Origin: Betaproteobacteria bacterium
Lineage (GTDB): Bacteria; Pseudomonadota; Gammaproteobacteria; Burkholderiales; Burkholderiaceae
Reading direction: 5' to 3'
Assembly: GCA_947453825.1 (NCBI GenBank)
Contig: CANGHN010000017.1
Span: 1 to 42,664, forward strand
Length of the DNA: 42,664 bases
A program made the position numbers and the translations under genes. Below, in pieces: positions 34,071-42,393 of the stretch; position 1 is the first letter of the stretch, and the number at the start of each line of letters is the position of its first letter. The notes below the pieces were generated by a model. It saw nothing but the letters and a program-made list of their open reading frames with translations, was not told the DNA's origin and ran no database searches.

Positions 34071-35048
34071 CTACTGAGGCATGAATGGGTGGGGCACTGG
34101 TTTATTGTCGAGCCAAGCCTCTAGGGTTTCAGTAATACCAGCTGAGAAAGCAGCAAAAATCGGTTCTGCAATAAATCCGAGGTGTGGCGTAACCAGTAGG
34201 TTTGGAGTATTTCGTAGAGGATCATTCTCTGGCAGCGGTTCGACATCAAAGACATCAAGGGCTGCTTGCCCAGGTCTACCAGCGGCTAAGGCTTTCTGTA
34301 GATCACCCATATGAATGAGTGCCGAGCGAGAGGTATTTACCAAAATGGCATCTGCTCGCATCAGCGCTAATTGATCGGCGCTAATCAGACCTTTGGTTCC
34401 TGGTCCCGCTACCAAATGCATCGTGACGATTTTGGATGTTTTTAGTAACTCATCTAAGCTTACTGCAGTTGCGTTTTCTGCGGCTGCACGCTCTGGTGTC
34501 ATGCGCGGACTCCAGGTCACTACTTCCATACCAAAGGCGGCGCCTACCCGTGCTACACGACTGCCAATAGCGCCAAGACCCATGACACCTAATCGTTCAC
34601 CAGAGAGCATAGGGAGTACAGATAGTTCATCACGCCAACCACCAGATGCAATCAGTTTGTTTTCTTCTATGAGGCGTTTCGAGGCTCCTAAAATCAGGGC
34701 CCATGTCAGCTCTGCGGTTGTTTCTTTAGAGGGTCCGCCTGCTGTGTGTGCCATTGGAATGTTGCGGGCAACTAGAGCAGAGGCTTCGAGTGTGCCATTA
34801 CGCTCGCCAGTAAACATCAAAAATTTGAGTTTTGGTAGTCGCGCAATCATGGCTGCATTCATCGGTGCACGATCACGTACGATCGCGATAGCATCGGCAT
34901 CCTTCACTACTTCATACAGTGCCTCATCACGTAAGGGTTCGTGGTGAATCGTGAGCTTGGATTGTTGCTCTAGTTTTTTCCAATCAGAGAAGCGACGTAA
35001 GGCGCGTTCGTAATCACCTAGAACAACAATATTGGGTAATGAGGCCAT
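34071..35048 (-). CDS. D-2-hydroxyacid dehydrogenase family protein
   Basis: A 325-residue NAD-dependent dehydrogenase. The dinucleotide motif GVMGLGAIGSRVA is at 154-166. The catalytic residues R241 (NTSRSALI), E270 (DVEPLP) and H289 (TPHLGF) are all present. It shares the fold with the dehydrogenase at 25317 but is clearly a different branch (SxRSAL instead of ARGSV). It follows the MmgE/PrpD gene in the same direction with 24 bases between. It may oxidise or reduce the acid taken up by the flanking Bug receptors. Confidence 0.9.
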   Translation of the reverse strand: MASLPNIVVLGDYERALRRFSDWKKLEQQSKLTIHHEPLRDEALYEVVKDADAIAIVRDRAPMNAAMIARLPKLKFLMFTGERNGTLEASALVARNIPMAHTAGGPSKETTAELTWALILGASKRLIEENKLIASGGWRDELSVLPMLSGERLGVMGLGAIGSRVARVGAAFGMEVVTWSPRMTPERAAAENATAVSLDELLKTSKIVTMHLVAGPGTKGLISADQLALMRADAILVNTSRSALIHMGDLQKALAAGRPGQAALDVFDVEPLPENDPLRNTPNLLVTPHLGFIAEPIFAAFSAGITETLEAWLDNKPVPHPFMPQ

Positions 35049-35072
35049 AGATTCAAATACTTTCGAAGATGT

Positions 35073-36446
35073 TTAGTCTGGGGTGCAAAGACTGATGATT
35101 TTTTTAAGGTCGGAAGCCTGACCCAATTTCCAAAGAGCAGAAATCAGTTGAACCGTTTTTTCTTTGCCAATCACTGGCTCAGCTAGGCTAGTGAACTTTT
35201 GCTCTAAGTTGGTATCGCTCATAGGATTCTCAACAGAGCCAATCGCGTTCTTCACAAAAATGTGGACTTCTTTCCCATTCTTCAGGAAAGCTTTGACATC
35301 CACAGAAGCTTCGCTAATAGAAGTATCGGTAGTGGCATTTACTTTGGCGCGGAGCGCAACGACGTCTGGACGATTAACGATGTCATCCGCATACTCGCCT
35401 TCGCCAGCTTGACCAAATATCAGGCCAACAGCACAGCCGTGATACACACTGAACTTTCCTTCCAAGCCATCCTTAGGTGTTTTCTTGCCCGTTAACTCTA
35501 AGACGAGTGGGTGAGCGCGAAGTTCAATTCGCTCGACATCTTCGGCTTTTACACCTTGAGCACGTAATTGGGCGCAGGCATCAATTGCTGGATGAATCAC
35601 AATTCCGCAAGCAAATGGTTTATAGGTATTTAAAGAAATCTCAAATGATTTTCCTAGTGCGCGATCAATTTCTGTCCAATCACATTTAGTGGAAACTGTT
35701 TGCATATAACCACGACCAGCCTCGAGTGCCTTAGGGCTTGCAGTAAAGCCATGTTTTGCCAAGAGTGCTGAGAGTTGGCCTGCGCGTGCAGCGCCACCCG
35801 GATGAAATGGTTTAGTCATTGTGCCAAATTGCTCGCGCATACCTACGGGTTGTGAAGCAGCAATACCAAGTGCCATCGTTGTTTTTTGTAAATCCAAGCC
35901 CAGTAGGCGTGAGCAAGCTGCTGCAGAGCCGAGCATGCCAGTAGAACCAGTGATATGCCAGCCGCGATGATAGTGATCTGGATACATCGCATTACCAACC
36001 CGGCACGCTACATCAATGCCCAGCACCAGAGAGTCAATGATTTGACGACCATTGGCATTGATATGTTCGCCTAATGCCAGAATTGCTGAGGCCACTGGGC
36101 CAGCAGGGTGGATCACTGTCTTTAGGTGAGTGTCATCAAAGTCAAAGGTATGCGAACTAATACCGTTGATCAAAGCGGCGCCACCCATATCTACTTTATC
36201 TTTACGTCCCAAAATACTAGCTTGTGGGGCGGGCTGAAATTCACGGATAGCAGCCAAAGAAGATTCCACGCTTTCATGATTAGCGGCCCCGATGGCACAG
36301 CCAAGCCAGTTCAAGAATGTGCGATGCGCCTCATGATCTACTTCCGGGGTCCAGCCCTGACTTGGATGAGAACTAGCAAACTCAGCCAGTATTTTGGTGA
36401 CTGGTGGAGCGTTGAGATCGGCTGCTGCAGCAATAGCGTGAGACAT
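35073..36446 (-). CDS. MmgE/PrpD family protein
   Basis: A 457-residue protein of the MmgE/PrpD family, which includes 2-methylcitrate dehydratase, cis-aconitate decarboxylase and iminodisuccinate epimerase. Typical segments are SSHTFDFDDTHLKTVIHPAGP near 115-135, GIDVACRVGNAMYPDHYHRGWHITG, and KPFHPGGAARAG. No prpB or prpC genes are near, so a methylcitrate role is not supported; dehydration or isomerisation of another di- or tricarboxylate is more likely. It follows the Bug receptor gene by 50 bases. Confidence 0.9.
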   Translation of the reverse strand: MSHAIAAAADLNAPPVTKILAEFASSHPSQGWTPEVDHEAHRTFLNWLGCAIGAANHESVESSLAAIREFQPAPQASILGRKDKVDMGGAALINGISSHTFDFDDTHLKTVIHPAGPVASAILALGEHINANGRQIIDSLVLGIDVACRVGNAMYPDHYHRGWHITGSTGMLGSAAACSRLLGLDLQKTTMALGIAASQPVGMREQFGTMTKPFHPGGAARAGQLSALLAKHGFTASPKALEAGRGYMQTVSTKCDWTEIDRALGKSFEISLNTYKPFACGIVIHPAIDACAQLRAQGVKAEDVERIELRAHPLVLELTGKKTPKDGLEGKFSVYHGCAVGLIFGQAGEGEYADDIVNRPDVVALRAKVNATTDTSISEASVDVKAFLKNGKEVHIFVKNAIGSVENPMSDTNLEQKFTSLAEPVIGKEKTVQLISALWKLGQASDLKKIISLCTPD

Positions 36447-36496
36447 ATGATTTCCTATGGGTAATATTGAAATATGGGAGATTGAATCGGAGGTAA

Positions 36497-37498
36497 TTAT
36501 TCGATTTCGATATTACGGTCTTTCACTACCTTAGACCAGCGTGCAATATCTTCTTTGATGTAGCTTGAAAATTGAGCCGGGGACATCGGCATAAGGTGCA
36601 TCGCCTCGCTCGTCATTTTTTCTGAGAAATCTGGCATGGCTAATACTTTATTTAGCTCGATATTCAGTTTGCTCACAATTGCTGGCGGTAAATTTGCCGG
36701 ACCTACTAGGCCATACCACTGTTGGCCATCAAAACCGCTGTACCCAAGTTCTTTAAAGGTTGGAATATTAGGAGCTGCAGGGCTTCTCTTGGCTCCTGTT
36801 AAGGCAAGGCCTCGTACTCGATTGGTGTTGATATAAGGTAGGGCTGCAAATAAAGTGGGGAGCATTGCTTGCGTTTGGCCTGCTAATAAATCTGTGTATG
36901 CAGGACCGACACCACGGTAGGGAACATGCACCATAAAAATTCCGGCAGCCAATTTAAATTGCTCCATGCCCAGATGAGTGAGCGTACCAGGACCAGCTGA
37001 ACCATAACTGAGTTTTCCAGGATTTTTTTTGGCGTATTCCACAAACTCTTTAAAGTTTTTGATTGGCAAATCAGGATTAATAATTAAGACATTGGGTGTC
37101 GCACCAATCATGCCAATGGGCGTGAAATCTTTAATTGCATCGTAAGGAAGTTTGCGAATCGCCGGGTTAGTGCCGTGGGTGCCGACGTAGGCGATCATCA
37201 GGGTATAACCATCTGCTGGCGACTTAGCAGTTGCTTGGGATGCAATCGCACCACCTCCACCCCCCATATTTTCGACTACGACGGCTTGTCCTAATGAGCG
37301 GGATAATCTTTCTGCGACAGCTCTGGCAATATTGTCTAAGCCACCGCCAGCAGCTACAGGGGCGATTAACTTAATCGGTTTAACTGGATACGCTGGGGCT
37401 GCTGTTTGGGCAGAAGTGGCCAGACTGATCGAGAGACCCAAAATGGCAAGAAGAGATGATAAAAAAATCGGCAATGGCCGATTGGTAGATTGAGACAT
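36497..37498 (-). CDS. Bug/TctC-family substrate-binding protein
   Basis: A 333-residue periplasmic receptor and the first gene of the minus-strand catabolic operon. Signal peptide about 1-30 (ATSAQTAA). Motifs: YPVKPIKLIAPVAAGGGLDNIAR, then ENMGGGGGAIASQATA, where the common PGAGG loop is replaced by GGGGG, and DGYTLMIAYVGTHGTNPA. The last stretch resembles the receptor at 38747 (DTHGVNPS). Ligand unknown; no permease gene nearby. Confidence 0.93.
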   Translation of the reverse strand: MSQSTNRPLPIFLSSLLAILGLSISLATSAQTAAPAYPVKPIKLIAPVAAGGGLDNIARAVAERLSRSLGQAVVVENMGGGGGAIASQATAKSPADGYTLMIAYVGTHGTNPAIRKLPYDAIKDFTPIGMIGATPNVLIINPDLPIKNFKEFVEYAKKNPGKLSYGSAGPGTLTHLGMEQFKLAAGIFMVHVPYRGVGPAYTDLLAGQTQAMLPTLFAALPYINTNRVRGLALTGAKRSPAAPNIPTFKELGYSGFDGQQWYGLVGPANLPPAIVSKLNIELNKVLAMPDFSEKMTSEAMHLMPMSPAQFSSYIKEDIARWSKVVKDRNIEIE

Positions 37499-37589
37499 GT
37501 CCCGGGTCCAGATTATGGTTGTGTATTAATGTAGCGTTAAGTGATAATTTTACTATTGATAACAGATTTATTTTGACTAAGGAATCCCC

Positions 37590-37892
37590 ATGATTTTGGA
37601 ACATTGCGACCTAGAAATTGACCCAGCCAAGCAAAAAGAGTTCGAAGAGGCTATTTTGCGGGGAGTTGAGACGGTGATCTCAAAGGCAAAGGGCTTTCGG
37701 GGCTATAAAGTGAATCACAGCATAGAGACCCCATCCCGTTATTTACTCATGATCTACTGGGACACCTTAGAAAACCATACTGTGGATTTTCGGGGTTCGG
37801 CAGCTTTTGCTGACTGGCGCGCAATCGTCGGCCCTTACTTTGTGAAACCGCCCTTTGTAGAGCACATGGTGTTGGTTGGCAAGTCCGCTTAA
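37590..37892 (+). CDS. ABM-domain monooxygenase family protein
   Basis: A 100-residue single-domain protein of the antibiotic biosynthesis monooxygenase (ABM) fold. It shows the usual pattern DPAKQKEFEEAILRGV, AKGFRGYKVNHSIETPSRYLLMIYWDTLENHTVDFRGSAAFADWR, ending with FVEHM. Members act as dimers, and functions range from monooxygenases to haem degradation. No haem-degradation residues are evident, so the specific role is open. It is divergent from the Bug receptor at 36497 and convergent with the rhodanese gene, with a four-base overlap of their ends. Confidence 0.85.
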   Translation: MILEHCDLEIDPAKQKEFEEAILRGVETVISKAKGFRGYKVNHSIETPSRYLLMIYWDTLENHTVDFRGSAAFADWRAIVGPYFVKPPFVEHMVLVGKSA

Positions 37893-38659
37893 CCAGCCTT
37901 CAGTTTTTTACGAATGGAGTGCTCGGTCGGAATAGAGTCGAGATTAGGCTCTAGGGCTTCGCGTTCATCAAAGACAAAGCAGCTACCTTTGTAGTGCGCA
38001 GAGCCCACTTCTTCAAAGTACTTTAGAATGCCACCTTCTAATTGGTAGCTGTGCTGCATACCAATTTCTCGCATATATAAACCAGACTTTTCACAGCGAA
38101 TACCGCCAGTACAAAAGCTCACGAGAGTCTTATCGGCTAACGCTTCTTTATGGGCAGTGATTGCCTCAGGAAATTCTGTGAATTTCTGAATATTAAAGTG
38201 TAGGGCATTTTCAAATGTGCCGTAGTCAACTTCAAAAGCATTGCGGGTATCAATCATCACAACAGGGCGACCTAAATCATCGGTGCCGCGATCAAGCCAC
38301 TCTTGTAGTTTCTTGGGGCTAATAAAGTTTGCACGACCTTCTTCAGGGCGAATGCTAGGATGGTTCATCCGAATGATTTCAGACTTGAGCTTGATAAGCA
38401 TCCTCTTAAAGGGCTGGTCTTCGGACCAACTTTCTTTTGCCTGCAGAGGGGCAAAGCGAGGATCAGCGCGCAGCCAATCTAAAAATCCACGTAACCCCAC
38501 TTCTTCTCCAGCTAGGAAAAGATTGATACCTTCGCCTGTGAGTAAAATTGTGCCCTTGAGTTGCCTAGCATTGCATTCCTCGAGCATTTTGGCGCGCAAT
38601 TCCGGTAAGCCATCAAGGCTCACAAATAAATAGGCGGCAATGTTCAAAATCGACTTCAT
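37889..38659 (-). CDS. trhO: Rhodanese-domain tRNA uridine hydroxylase-like protein (TrhO/YceA)
   Basis: A 256-residue protein. An N-terminal acylphosphatase-like domain (about 1-95) carries KGTILLTGEGINLFLAG, and the rhodanese domain (about 110-225) has the active loop C183-TGGIRC with FCTGGIRCEKSG, typical of YceA/TrhO. Known members use oxygen to hydroxylate U34 in tRNA. This one is shorter at the C-terminus than the E. coli protein of about 350 residues, so the assignment to the same reaction is likely but not certain. It is divergent from the Bug receptor at 38747. Confidence 0.82.
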   Translation of the reverse strand: MKSILNIAAYLFVSLDGLPELRAKMLEECNARQLKGTILLTGEGINLFLAGEEVGLRGFLDWLRADPRFAPLQAKESWSEDQPFKRMLIKLKSEIIRMNHPSIRPEEGRANFISPKKLQEWLDRGTDDLGRPVVMIDTRNAFEVDYGTFENALHFNIQKFTEFPEAITAHKEALADKTLVSFCTGGIRCEKSGLYMREIGMQHSYQLEGGILKYFEEVGSAHYKGSCFVFDEREALEPNLDSIPTEHSIRKKLKAG

Positions 38660-38746
38660 GTTTTCTCTTACTTAGCTAGTCCACATTATCGAGCAAATAG
38701 GGTCGCGGGGTGGTAATCTTGAGGTCTTATTTAAAGGAGGCAATCC

Positions 38747-39748
38747 ATGCTGTATTTAGCAAAACTGGCCAAAAGAGCCCTATTTTTCGCCTTATTGGCT
38801 ATGGGCATAAGTCAGCCTGCCCTAGCACAAAGTGGTGGTGTTGGCGCTTGGCCAACCCAAAAGCCGATTCGTTTTATCGCGGTATTTCCGCCAGGCGGGT
38901 CAGTTGACCAGGTCGCTCGTGTTTTGGCGCCTGCTTTGCAAACTGAATTAAAACAAAACGTTATCGTTGAAAACATTGGTGGCGCTTCTGGTGTGATTGG
39001 CACATCTGCCATGACGAGAGCGGATGCAGATGGTTACACCTTTGCAGTGGTATTCGACACTCATGGCGTGAATCCAAGTCTTAAAGACAAACTTCCCTAC
39101 GACACTATTAAAGATATTGCTCCGATCATTTTGGTGGGTACTTCACCAATGGTTTTGATAGCCAGTAAAAGTTCTGGGATCACGAGTTTTAAGCAGTTAG
39201 CAGAAATGTCTAAGTCTGGCAAACAATTTAGCTATGGATCGATTGGTATCGGTAGCTTAGGACACTTAGCGATGGCGCGTCTTGCAAAGCAAGCGGGTTT
39301 TGACTGGAACCATATTCCTTATCGTGGCGGCGGCCCTTTGATGCAAGATGCCTTAGGCGGACAAGTGCAGTTGGCTGTGGGTTCCGAGTTTTTAGTCAAG
39401 CCGCATATTGATAGTGGCGGCGTAATCCCTTTAGCAATGACTACAACCAAGCGCTCTGCTGGTTTACCGAATGTTCCAACGATTTCTGAAAGTGGCTTTC
39501 CAGGCTTTAGTGCACCAGCATGGTGGGCAGTTTTAGCCCCAGGTAAGACATCGCCAGCGATTATTGATGCCATGAATAAAGCCTTGAATAAAGTTTTGAA
39601 GACGCCAGCAGTGGCTGAAAAATTTAAATCTCAAGGAATTGAAATTGTGGGCGGTAGCCCAGAAACGGCACGCGAGTTTATCGGCAAGCAAATTGGTATT
39701 TGGGGTAAGTTTGTTATTGAAAATAATATTAAAGAAACCGGTCAATAG
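38747..39748 (+). CDS. Bug/TctC-family substrate-binding protein
   Basis: A 333-residue periplasmic receptor. Signal peptide about 1-27 (ending PALAQS). The ribosome site AAAGGAGG at 38733-38740 is the strongest in the window. Motifs: FPPGGSVDQVARVL and ENIGGASGVIGTSAM, in which the usual PGAGG loop is changed, and DGYTFAVVFDTHGVNPSL. It heads a run with the CMD, pirin and methyltransferase genes. Ligand unknown. Confidence 0.93.
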   Translation: MLYLAKLAKRALFFALLAMGISQPALAQSGGVGAWPTQKPIRFIAVFPPGGSVDQVARVLAPALQTELKQNVIVENIGGASGVIGTSAMTRADADGYTFAVVFDTHGVNPSLKDKLPYDTIKDIAPIILVGTSPMVLIASKSSGITSFKQLAEMSKSGKQFSYGSIGIGSLGHLAMARLAKQAGFDWNHIPYRGGGPLMQDALGGQVQLAVGSEFLVKPHIDSGGVIPLAMTTTKRSAGLPNVPTISESGFPGFSAPAWWAVLAPGKTSPAIIDAMNKALNKVLKTPAVAEKFKSQGIEIVGGSPETAREFIGKQIGIWGKFVIENNIKETGQ

Positions 39749-39757
39749 AAAGTAAAT

Positions 39758-40309
39758 ATGTCTCAACGTTTAATACCTTATCAACCCATTGATTTGGCTG
39801 AGCCCGCTGAATTAGTAGCCGCTATCCGCAAAAGACGTGGTGGTCAATTTATCAACTTAGATCGCATGTTGTTACATAGCGTACCAATTGCTGAAGGTTG
39901 GAACCACTTTATTGGCGAGATTCGGAATAACTTGACGCTTAATCCTAAGCTGCGTGAGTTAGCGATGTGTGGCGTGGCGGTTCTTAATGGTGCCGAATAT
40001 GAATTTTTCCACCACGCACCTCCTTTCAAAAAGGCGGGCGGTACGGAAGAGCAAGTTCAGGGTCTGCGTTTAATCGGTCAAGCTAATTTCCCTAGAAATC
40101 TTTTCTCCCCAGTGGAAAACGATGCTGCGGATTTAACTTTTCAGATGACGCGCAATATCAAGGTAGATCCTGAGTTAATGAAGCGCTTGCAAAAAGCATT
40201 AGGTAGTACCGATACAGTCGAGTTGGTAACCGTGATTGCTGCATACAATATGGTGTCTCGCTTCTTGATTGCCTTAGACGTGAATCCAGAAGATCATCCC
40301 CCGGCTTAA
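39758..40309 (+). CDS. Carboxymuconolactone decarboxylase (CMD) family protein
   Basis: A 183-residue protein with the AhpD/CMD helical fold. It reads NNLTLNPKLRELAMCGVAVLNGAEYEFFHHAPPFKKAGG, where the second cysteine of the CxxC found in AhpD is absent (YEFFHH), so a peroxidase role is unlikely. The start is 9 bases after the Bug receptor stop, so it is probably cotranscribed and may act on the same compound. The precise reaction is unknown. Confidence 0.85.
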   Translation: MSQRLIPYQPIDLAEPAELVAAIRKRRGGQFINLDRMLLHSVPIAEGWNHFIGEIRNNLTLNPKLRELAMCGVAVLNGAEYEFFHHAPPFKKAGGTEEQVQGLRLIGQANFPRNLFSPVENDAADLTFQMTRNIKVDPELMKRLQKALGSTDTVELVTVIAAYNMVSRFLIALDVNPEDHPPA

Positions 40310-40330
40310 TGAATCTATGCGGCTAAAAGC

Positions 40331-41185
40331 ATGATTCGTAATATTCAAACCATCATTCCAGGTGTAGCTACTTCCGATGGTGCTGGCGTAAAGCTGCGTC
40401 GTAGTCTAGGTGGACAGCAACAGGTGAGGTTAGATCCATTTTTGATGCTTGATGAGTTTTCATCAAATGATCCTAATGACTATGTTGCTGGCTTTCCGGC
40501 TCACCCCCATCGTGGTTTTGAGACCGTGACTTATATGCTTGAGGGCCATATGCTGCATGAGGATCATCTGGGTAATCAAGGACATTTAAAAACGGGCGGA
40601 GTTCAGTGGATGACAGCTGGGCGCGGCATTATTCATTCAGAGATGCCCCAACAGGTTAGCGGTGCCATGCGCGGCTTCCAGCTATGGATTAACTTGCCAG
40701 CGCAGGAAAAAATGAAGACGCCTGGATATCAAGATATTCAAGCAGAAGATATTCCAATAACGTCATTGCAAAATGGCGGCTCAGTCAAAGTCATTGCTGG
40801 CTCTTATGAGAATCAGGGTCAGCGCGTGAGCGGCCCCATCCAAGGTATTACTACGACCCCTTTGTTCTTAGATGTGCATTTGCCACCGCATACCTCATTC
40901 GAACACTCAATTGCCAAGGAGCTCAATGCGTTTATCTATGCTTACGAAGGTGATTTAGAGATCGGAAGTCCTCTCAAGGCTGCACCAAAACAATCTGCCA
41001 TTGTTCTAGGTGATGGCGACTGCTTACAAGTGAAGTCCGGATCTACGGGAGCCCAATTTATTGTCCTAGCGGCCTTGCCTTTGCATGAACCGATCGTACA
41101 ATACGGCCCTTTTGTGATGAACACACGTGCTGAGATTGAACAGGCGATTGATGATTATCAAAATAATCGCTTTGTGACAGCTTGA
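40331..41185 (+). CDS. Pirin family protein
   Basis: A 284-residue bicupin. Metal-binding residues are H58 and H60 in HPHRGFETVTYML, H102 and E104 in GIIHSEMP, matching the pirin/YhhW pattern. The C-terminal cupin is at about 170-270. Known bacterial pirins include quercetin 2,3-dioxygenases, but most lack a proven substrate. It follows the CMD gene by 21 bases, and its stop (TGA) is close to the methyltransferase start. Confidence 0.92.
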   Translation: MIRNIQTIIPGVATSDGAGVKLRRSLGGQQQVRLDPFLMLDEFSSNDPNDYVAGFPAHPHRGFETVTYMLEGHMLHEDHLGNQGHLKTGGVQWMTAGRGIIHSEMPQQVSGAMRGFQLWINLPAQEKMKTPGYQDIQAEDIPITSLQNGGSVKVIAGSYENQGQRVSGPIQGITTTPLFLDVHLPPHTSFEHSIAKELNAFIYAYEGDLEIGSPLKAAPKQSAIVLGDGDCLQVKSGSTGAQFIVLAALPLHEPIVQYGPFVMNTRAEIEQAIDDYQNNRFVTA

Positions 41186-41196
41186 ATGAATTATTC

Positions 41197-42357
41197 ATGA
41201 TGATTCATTGGGATGAGGACGGCCAATCCCGTTCTGCGCAGTGGCATTCTGAAAATGGTATTGCCCCCCATAAAAAAATTCAGATTGCTGATGACACTTT
41301 AACGGCTGACATTGCTTATCGTCTAGCTTGTGAAGGCACCGCAATGTTGTACAAGGGGGATTTTCAGAATGCGCGCCAATTACTACAGGCTTTAGTCAGA
41401 AGGGTAGATAAACCCTCCAAGAAATCTAAGCGTGTTGATCGCGTTGAAAAAGAAAAAACCAAGAGTTCACTTGATACTTTTAATCTGCATCGCTTAAGTC
41501 AGTCCCAGCGAGCCCGCATTTTGGGAATGCTACTGATTCAGGTAGATGCGGATCATCACATTTCCCTGAGGCGGGCCCCTGATGTTGCGCCAGCCTGCTT
41601 AGAGGCTTATGGAATTCAAAAAGATTCTTATGTCATCTCTTTGCGTGAATTACTTGGAGTGATCAGTGCCCATGAATGGCGCAAGAAGGGTGTACCCATT
41701 CTGGCTAGAGATAATGAAGAGATTCGGATTCATCCGCACTATGGTGTTTTTTCACCCATTCGCGGGGAATATATCGAGCTAGTCCTCAAGGTGCAGTTAC
41801 CAAATGTGCTCAAGCAACACTCAATTGCTTTTGATATTGGCACTGGCACTGGTGTTTTATCCGTCGTGTTAGCCATGCGAGAAATTCAGAAGATTGTTGC
41901 GACGGATTTAGATGATCGTGCTATTTCATGCGCTCAAGACAATATCAAGCGATTGCATTTACATTCTCAAATTAACATTGTGAAGACCAACTTGTTTCCA
42001 GTGGGGCAGGCTGCGCTTATCGTTTGCAATCCACCTTGGTTACCAGCAAGACCCAGTTCTTCTCTCGAACATGCTGTCTATGATCCTGAAAGCCAGATGC
42101 TAAAAGGTTTTCTTAGTAATTTGAAGAATCATTTATTGCCTGGTGGTGAAGGATGGCTCATTCTCTCTGACCTTGCAGAGCATTTGGGTTTACGTACTAG
42201 AGAGCAATTGCTTTCTTGGATCGAGGATGCTGGGCTCAAAGTCCTGGCACGTTTAGATACCAAGCCACAGCATCATAAGGTGTATGACAAGACCGATGCC
42301 TTGTACTTAGCTAGATCGAAAGAGACCACTTCACTCTGGCGTTTAGCGTGCGCCTAA
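41197..42357 (+). CDS. Class I SAM-dependent methyltransferase with NPPW motif
   Basis: A protein of 386 residues if it starts at ATG 41197 (an adjacent ATG at 41200 is also possible; neither has a strong ribosome site). Residues 1-180 form an N-terminal region of unknown function, including a basic linker near 70-90. The SAM fold follows, with motif I FDIGTGTGVLSVVLA (213-219 core), acidic TDLDDRA and NPPW at 278-281. NPPY/NPPW marks N-methyltransferases of the HemK/RlmF type, which act on glutamine or adenine amino groups. The target is unknown. The frame stays open upstream to 41182, overlapping the pirin stop. Confidence 0.85.
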   Translation: MMIHWDEDGQSRSAQWHSENGIAPHKKIQIADDTLTADIAYRLACEGTAMLYKGDFQNARQLLQALVRRVDKPSKKSKRVDRVEKEKTKSSLDTFNLHRLSQSQRARILGMLLIQVDADHHISLRRAPDVAPACLEAYGIQKDSYVISLRELLGVISAHEWRKKGVPILARDNEEIRIHPHYGVFSPIRGEYIELVLKVQLPNVLKQHSIAFDIGTGTGVLSVVLAMREIQKIVATDLDDRAISCAQDNIKRLHLHSQINIVKTNLFPVGQAALIVCNPPWLPARPSSSLEHAVYDPESQMLKGFLSNLKNHLLPGGEGWLILSDLAEHLGLRTREQLLSWIEDAGLKVLARLDTKPQHHKVYDKTDALYLARSKETTSLWRLACA

Positions 42358-42361
42358 ATAA

Positions 42362-42390
42362 AACCCCTCCAGACAACAGAGGGGTTTTTT
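42362..42390. terminator. Bidirectional terminator between methyltransferase and tmRNA genes
   Basis: AACCCCTC pairs with GAGGGGTT around a nine-base loop and ends in a T-run on the plus strand and, read from the other side, in a T-rich end after an A-run. It serves the methyltransferase gene and the convergent ssrA gene. Confidence 0.85.
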
Positions 42391-42393
42391 AAA

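Noticed and set aside
34393..34947. Open frame of 184 codons on the plus strand
   Set aside because: It lies fully antisense to the 2-hydroxyacid dehydrogenase gene at 34071-35048, whose motifs are complete. Composition (Ser, Arg, Ala rich) is that of a shadow frame.
38241..38633. Open frame of 130 codons on the plus strand
   Set aside because: Antisense to the rhodanese gene with its intact CTGGIRC motif; serine- and arginine-rich shadow.
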